Of a DNA stretch of 64,000 bases, positions 59,991-64,000 are shown in pieces. The position numbers and the translations under genes are program-made. The first letter of the stretch is position 1; each line of letters begins with the position of its first letter. The DNA comes from Heterobilharzia americana (Eukaryota; Platyhelminthes; Trematoda; Strigeidida; Schistosomatidae): assembly GCA_944470555.2 (NCBI GenBank), contig OX104127.1, forward strand, positions 114,728,741 through 114,792,740, in the 5' to 3' direction. A model generated the notes under the pieces. That model was not told the DNA's origin and made no database searches. It worked only from the letters and a program-made list of their open reading frames with translations.

Positions 59991-61029
59991 GCCACTAGTG
60001 ACCTTTTTGTCTCATCTCTACAATCTAAGAGAATAAAAATATCAACATACATACGAGTGCTAACTATACAGCAAGAGATATACAATTTCACACCGAATGA
60101 TTAATAATCATATTTTAGGAAAACAATGGCTAAATGAAGACGATTGGACAAAGACAGTAGGTACGGGCTTCTGGATTCTTTTACATATTTGAAACAATTA
60201 GTCCCTTTTATGAATTTGGATAATGTAATTATGTAATATATAATGCCTTAACAAGTAAATGTGTGATCAGATTGTTCGAATTGTATAGCGCTAATACATC
60301 AAATTTTTCAGATAATCTACGTCTTCTAATTACATAATCCTCTACATATCTTTTTAATTTTAGTTTTTGATTATTTCCCTGAAGAAGCTTGTGCCAGGCT
60401 TCCATGAGAAATGCTGGAATTATCGTATTTCAGATAGTCTGTGACTTGCAAAAATATAAACTATTTCTGATCGCAAGCTTTTACTCAGTGGCCAACATTT
60501 ACCATACTACTCAGCTCAACTCGATCATAGTTCATAAACAAAGACCTTTCCTAAATTTCAGTTTTTCAGTAAGATGGGATTCCAAACTACCATTTATTCC
60601 AGTAACTTGATACTCGTATTTTCAAACAACCAGTTGAAACATTTCAAGTATAAGATTAAAAGAAAAGAAAGCAAATAAAGTTTTGGTATTTCTACTCCTG
60701 TTAATTGAGTTGAAATAAAGAAAGGTTTATTTTTACTTAACAGGAATTAAGTTTTAGATGTATTCATCTAGCAATGTAGCAGAATATGTACATCTGTTTC
60801 TAATTCATTCTGTAATTAATCGAACAGTCTTTTCCAGTGTCTGCATGAAATTGACGATGAGAGTACACGTATACACTTCTGAGGACTCAAAACTCTGGTG
60901 CCTTTTTTGCAGCGCATGATTCTAAAAGCACTGTTAAACATGTGCATTAATATTTTATTGATCTTGTATTTACACAGAGAATGTAATCACTACTTATTTG
61001 TACACTTGTAATTCCTGATTGTCATTCTG
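59991..61029. other. Unassigned AT-rich DNA
   Basis: No gene or repeat recognised. Confidence 0.45.
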
Positions 61030-61275
61030 GATACAATTGACCGACCACTGTTGATATATGGTCTCCTATTCGGATGCCCTCATACTGCCTGACTATTTAT
61101 TACGGTAAATTACTTGGTTGTAGCTAGCAGGGTTATCCAGGAAGCCCGTCCCATTCCGTTTAAGACTCGTCAGCTGGATGTACCTGCACTCTAGTGAGTG
61201 GTCTTGTTCCCGCTAACTCAAACCGCGTAGCCATCACTTCAAACACAGAACATTATCAACTAAGCCACTGAGAAA
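61030..61275 (-). mobile_element. Smα-like retroposon, minus copy
   Basis: On the minus strand: an A-box-like CTCAGTGGCTTAGTTGATAA (rc of about 61252-61271), a weak B box, linker, then the ribozyme (61121-61188) with intact CUGACGAG (rc of 61166-61173) and GGTACATCCAG stem I strand. GACGAAAC has become GGACGGGC, so the G12-A14 segment is lost. The tail runs to about 61030. Confidence 0.76.
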
Positions 61276-62162
61276 CGACAGAATATAATCACTTAGAAAG
61301 ATCTAGTTTGATGTTATGCTTTTTTATACTAATCCACGAAGTGTACCACAGTAGGAAGTTGTTGATTACATTAAATGAGAGCGATGGCCTACTCTGATGG
61401 AAATATGTCAGTAGTTCAACGGAATGACACAGGAAAAGGTCATTGGACATATAGATTAGCAAAAGTGTTGGCATGCAGTTTGTTACCGTCATTGTCACTA
61501 AAGCAAACCCACATCCTTTTTTGCAGACTACACAGTAAGGTATTGACAAATATGGGAGAGAGAAGTATAACTATTGATTTCAAGCTTCTGCAAATGCCTA
61601 CAAACATGTTGTGCATAAAGCTTACTTCTTAAAAAGAACTGCAAGATAAACTCAATTTATCAGCTCGCCAAACCTTTGCTTATTTACTATAGCAAGTTGA
61701 AACTTGCCTATAAGTAGCTGAAAAGAAATCGCTTAAACCAAACCTGTTCCCTGCTTTTAAACTAGAAGTACAAGAGCCTTTTAGCTATATGATAATGGTG
61801 TCATAACTTCCGATCTAACAAACATTTAATTAGGCGCACTGACGGTATCAACATGTTTCTCCTTCCAGGTTACAGTAATATCAGTTTAACGCAGCTTCAA
61901 TCTGAAAAACACCACTATATTTAGAATCAAGTAGAATATGTAAGTCAGTTACTTAGTAGATCGTTGGCTATGTGATTAGCAAGTCGTAGGTACACAGTAA
62001 GTTTGATCTCCATCATCAAAAAACAAAGCTTTAGATGCTTCGACCATTAGACTGTTTTCAGACCAATCTAATCCAAGCGAAGTTGGGTAAAATTAAAACA
62101 AAGTCGCCTTAGTTACCCATCGATAAAGTTATGTACGAAAGGTATGAACATGAACTTATTAC
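61276..62162. other. Unassigned; weak tRNA-like patch near 61960-62010
   Basis: Sequence around 61965-62012 has TTGGCTATGTGATTAG and AGTTTGATCTCC in A-box/B-box order, suggesting another old tRNA-derived copy. No gene found. Confidence 0.4.
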
Positions 62163-62899
62163 ATTATTATTTTCCCCTTAGGTTCCTAGTGGAACATAGG
62201 GCTTCAGCAGTGCGTCACCATTTCACTCTCTTCTCTGCAATCTTTTCAACATACACACCACCAATGCTCAGAACCTTTCATTTCTTCCTCCATGTCATCC
62301 TCGGATGCCTAACTCATCGTTTCCCATGCCGGTTCCACCCGACGGTCTGCTCTAACACGTGATGTCCCCGGATGGTCTTCTCAGTGCATGTCCAGTCAAA
62401 TCCATCTCCACTTTCTTCTTCCACATATTCGTTGAGCGATGACTCCCTTGCTGGTTCGTTGCCAACCAGTCAGAGTGAGTTCCTTGTTGCTTATTCTTAT
62501 TATTCTAGCAATCTGTCTGATCTTCAGTATCGAGTGAGCAAAGGTGTAGACGGCAGTTGTTGATGAATGTCTGTAGTTTGTTGGAAATGCTTTCAGTAAC
62601 GCACCAAGTCTCTCAGCCATCACATGAAAGCACTGACTTGACTAACACTAGTGTTGAAAACCCTGATCTTGTTCACATTTTATGCTGAGTGCAGTGCAGT
62701 AGACCTCCACACTGATTTGAGGTTAGTGAATGCCTGTCTTGCTTTTCCGTTCTTGGGGTTGATGTCGTCATCTGTGTTGCCTTCAGTTGAAACGATGCTG
62801 CCTTGCTTGGGAAGGCGTAGGTGAAAGAAATTGGTTCTTTTGGATTTCTCCCATTGATGGTGATTGATGCTTGTTGTTGTTATCGTTCGTTGGGTATCA
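62163..62899 (-). mobile_element. RTE LINE fragment, 5'-truncated and diverged
   Basis: The minus-strand match runs from the region just after the reverse-transcriptase FADD motif (His/Gln-rich codons near 62875) to the 3' end at CCTAGGAACC and an ATT-like tail at 62163-62172. Many indels leave no coding frame. A possible short duplication (AAAGGT, near 62138 and 62901) is too short to trust. Confidence 0.88.
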
Positions 62900-63157
62900 T
62901 AAAGGTGCACCCAGTCGAACGTAATGTTGGCTTTAAATTGGTCAACACAATTCAGGAAATGATATAGGTTTCAGAAAAGAAATGCATTATTCCTATCTTG
63001 TATAAATTGGTCTTAAAATTACAAATGATAAATGACGGCGAGGTGTTCGAATTCACTACCATGCACAGACAATAAAATGTTTATATGGATTTCTCTTGTA
63101 AGCTGAGAATCTTAACTTTTAAACAGTTATAGATTTATCAATTTCCGGTTGGTATCT

Positions 63158-63330
63158 ACGAAAAAGTGACATTAGTCGGAGAAACATTGGAAACCTGAGA
63201 GCACCTGACAGCTGTACCCTTCTAGTATGGAGCTTCACGTCAATGCTCACTCATGTTCTCGCTAGAGGTGACTAGTTCGGGAGGTGATTCCTGAAGTTCC
63301 AATGACAATTCGTGAACGGTGGGGCAATCT
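63158..63330 (-). mobile_element. SINE-B, decayed minus copy
   Basis: GTCGGAGAAACATTGGAAACC and GAGCACCTGACAGCTGTACC-type words match the SINE-B body in inverse orientation. The ribozyme-like core is scrambled. It faces the plus copy at 63385-63600. Confidence 0.62.
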
Positions 63331-63384
63331 GGGTAGACATAAGGACAAATACGTAACCATAAAACTGGGTGATAGTCACGCCAT

Positions 63385-63600
63385 ATCGCGAACTAATAGA
63401 TGTAGAAAATATGAACCACTAGATTTCGACCCATTAGCTCAATGGTAACTTGCTGCCCACGGAGCCTGAGGGTCTTGGGTTCGATCCCTGTTGACGTCAT
63501 GGGTACGTACTGCCGAATAGTCTAATACTAGGATGGAACAGCTGTCTATTGCTCCCTGGTTTCCAAAGGTTCTCAAGCTGAAGACAACTCATGATAAATA
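63385..63600 (+). mobile_element. SINE-B (tRNA-derived), plus copy with best head
   Basis: The A box TTAGCTCAATGG (63434-63445) and perfect B box GGTTCGATCCC (63478-63488), 32 bases apart, form a complete polymerase III internal promoter. The ribozyme-like region (about 63505-63552) reads TGCCGAATAG, AATACTAGGATGGAACAGCT and GTC, with G8 changed to T and the GAA shifted. The body continues GCTCCCTGGTTTCCAAAGG. The upstream ATCGCGAACTAATAG matches the 9.6- and 34.7-kb copies. Confidence 0.75.
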
Positions 63601-63630
63601 CAAACTTAAAATCAATAAATCCCCACAGAC

Positions 63631-63787
63631 CCCTCAACTGTTTACAGCATGTAACTTTTCATCAGAGTTATTCCCAGAACAACATTTTCAGATGAATCAG
63701 TCGTTGTATGTGAATGATGTTAATAATGACAGTACTCAAAGCAATAATTTGAAACAGCCATCTGCTTATGGATTAGGGTCCAACTGA
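63631..63787 (+). CDS. Candidate terminal exon, unknown protein
   Basis: After a possible acceptor (CCCCACAG, ending about 63635) an open frame encodes a short polar stretch including SSELFPEQHFQMNQSLYVND and ends SAYGLGSN, stop TGA at 63785-63787. The Ser/Asn/Gln-rich composition is common in schistosome proteins. The frame is open leftwards into SINE-B (from 63533), which is coincidental. No domain recognised, and the homologous repeat that starts here (63785) argues for caution. Confidence 0.22.
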
Positions 63788-64000
63788 AAATGTAGAATCA
63801 ACAGAAACGCGATCTTAAGTTTGATGATAGAGGTTCATTCAGCTAGTACAAGAATCTGCGACTCAAGCTGTGTTCCCAGGGATAAAAATATGACATATTT
63901 TTACAAACTGAAATGTTCACTTGTATATAAAGCGACATTTTTTTCACGGTTTTCTTATTAACCTGCAAAGTAGCCAGCTGAAAAAGTTTTAAAATGTGCA
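63785..64000 (+). repeat. Dispersed repeat shared with 32175-32395, cut by the window end
   Basis: Aligns in the same orientation with 32175-32395 over about 215 bases with indels (for example GAATCTGCGACTCAAGCT here against AATCTGTAACTCAAGCT). Class unknown. Confidence 0.6.

Noticed and set aside
61375..61632. 85-residue plus-strand frame
   Set aside because: It shows no domain and sits in ordinary AT-rich DNA just beyond the Smα-like copy, overlapped by an equally long minus-strand frame.
63434..63490. tRNA-like sequence that could be a tRNA gene
   Set aside because: It has A and B boxes but no foldable acceptor stem and continues into the SINE-B body, so it is a retroposon head. The same applies at 9693, 43547, 55044, 56768 and 59960.

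Overview
This is eukaryotic, AT-rich, gene-poor DNA. It most likely comes from a blood fluke (Schistosoma). The grounds are several short tRNA-headed retroposons carrying the schistosome type of hammerhead ribozyme (Smα-like), an RTE-clade LINE of the SR2 kind with a (TAA)n tail, and fragments of a Penelope-like element. I cannot decide the species. No bacterial-type genes, operons, rRNA genes or CRISPR arrays are visible. Annotation is by eye, so diverged repeats and short exons will have been missed.

Layout. 0-10 kb: mostly unassigned AT-rich DNA with two weak minus-strand exon candidates (1.25-1.5 kb and 2.93-3.08 kb), a TA microsatellite, one Smα-like copy (6.5 kb) and one copy of a second retroposon family, called SINE-B here (9.6-9.9 kb). 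10.1-13.4 kb: a full-length RTE LINE on the plus strand with a 13-bp target-site duplication and a single frameshift in the reverse transcriptase. 14.8-20.7 kb: a short RTE fragment, a head-to-head Smα-like pair, a 1.2-kb RTE fragment and two degraded Penelope-like endonuclease fragments. 20.73-21.32 kb: a palindromic foldback/MITE-like element. 23.26-23.79 kb (minus): the one confidently recognised host coding exon, the first coding exon of a KCNQ/Kv7 voltage-gated potassium channel. 26.4-29.7 kb: a full-length but dead RTE copy (minus). 30-64 kb: two further RTE fragments (38.4-40.9 and 62.2-62.9 kb) among scattered copies of at least four tRNA-derived short retroposon families.

How the parts relate. 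The KCNQ gene runs leftwards from 23.8 kb, so everything to its left may be intron of that gene if later exons lie beyond or near the left edge. I could not find the exon for transmembrane segment S1. The short elements (Smα-like, SINE-B, SINE-C, SINE-D) have RNA polymerase III A/B-box heads, so they probably relied on LINE machinery, for which RTE is the obvious local candidate. The most interesting observation is that SINE-B, which is distinct from the Smα-like family, also carries a hammerhead-shaped core (stem I, CYGARGA-type core, stem II, GAA, two-base-pair stem III, GUC). Short elements of all four families repeatedly sit as inverted pairs.
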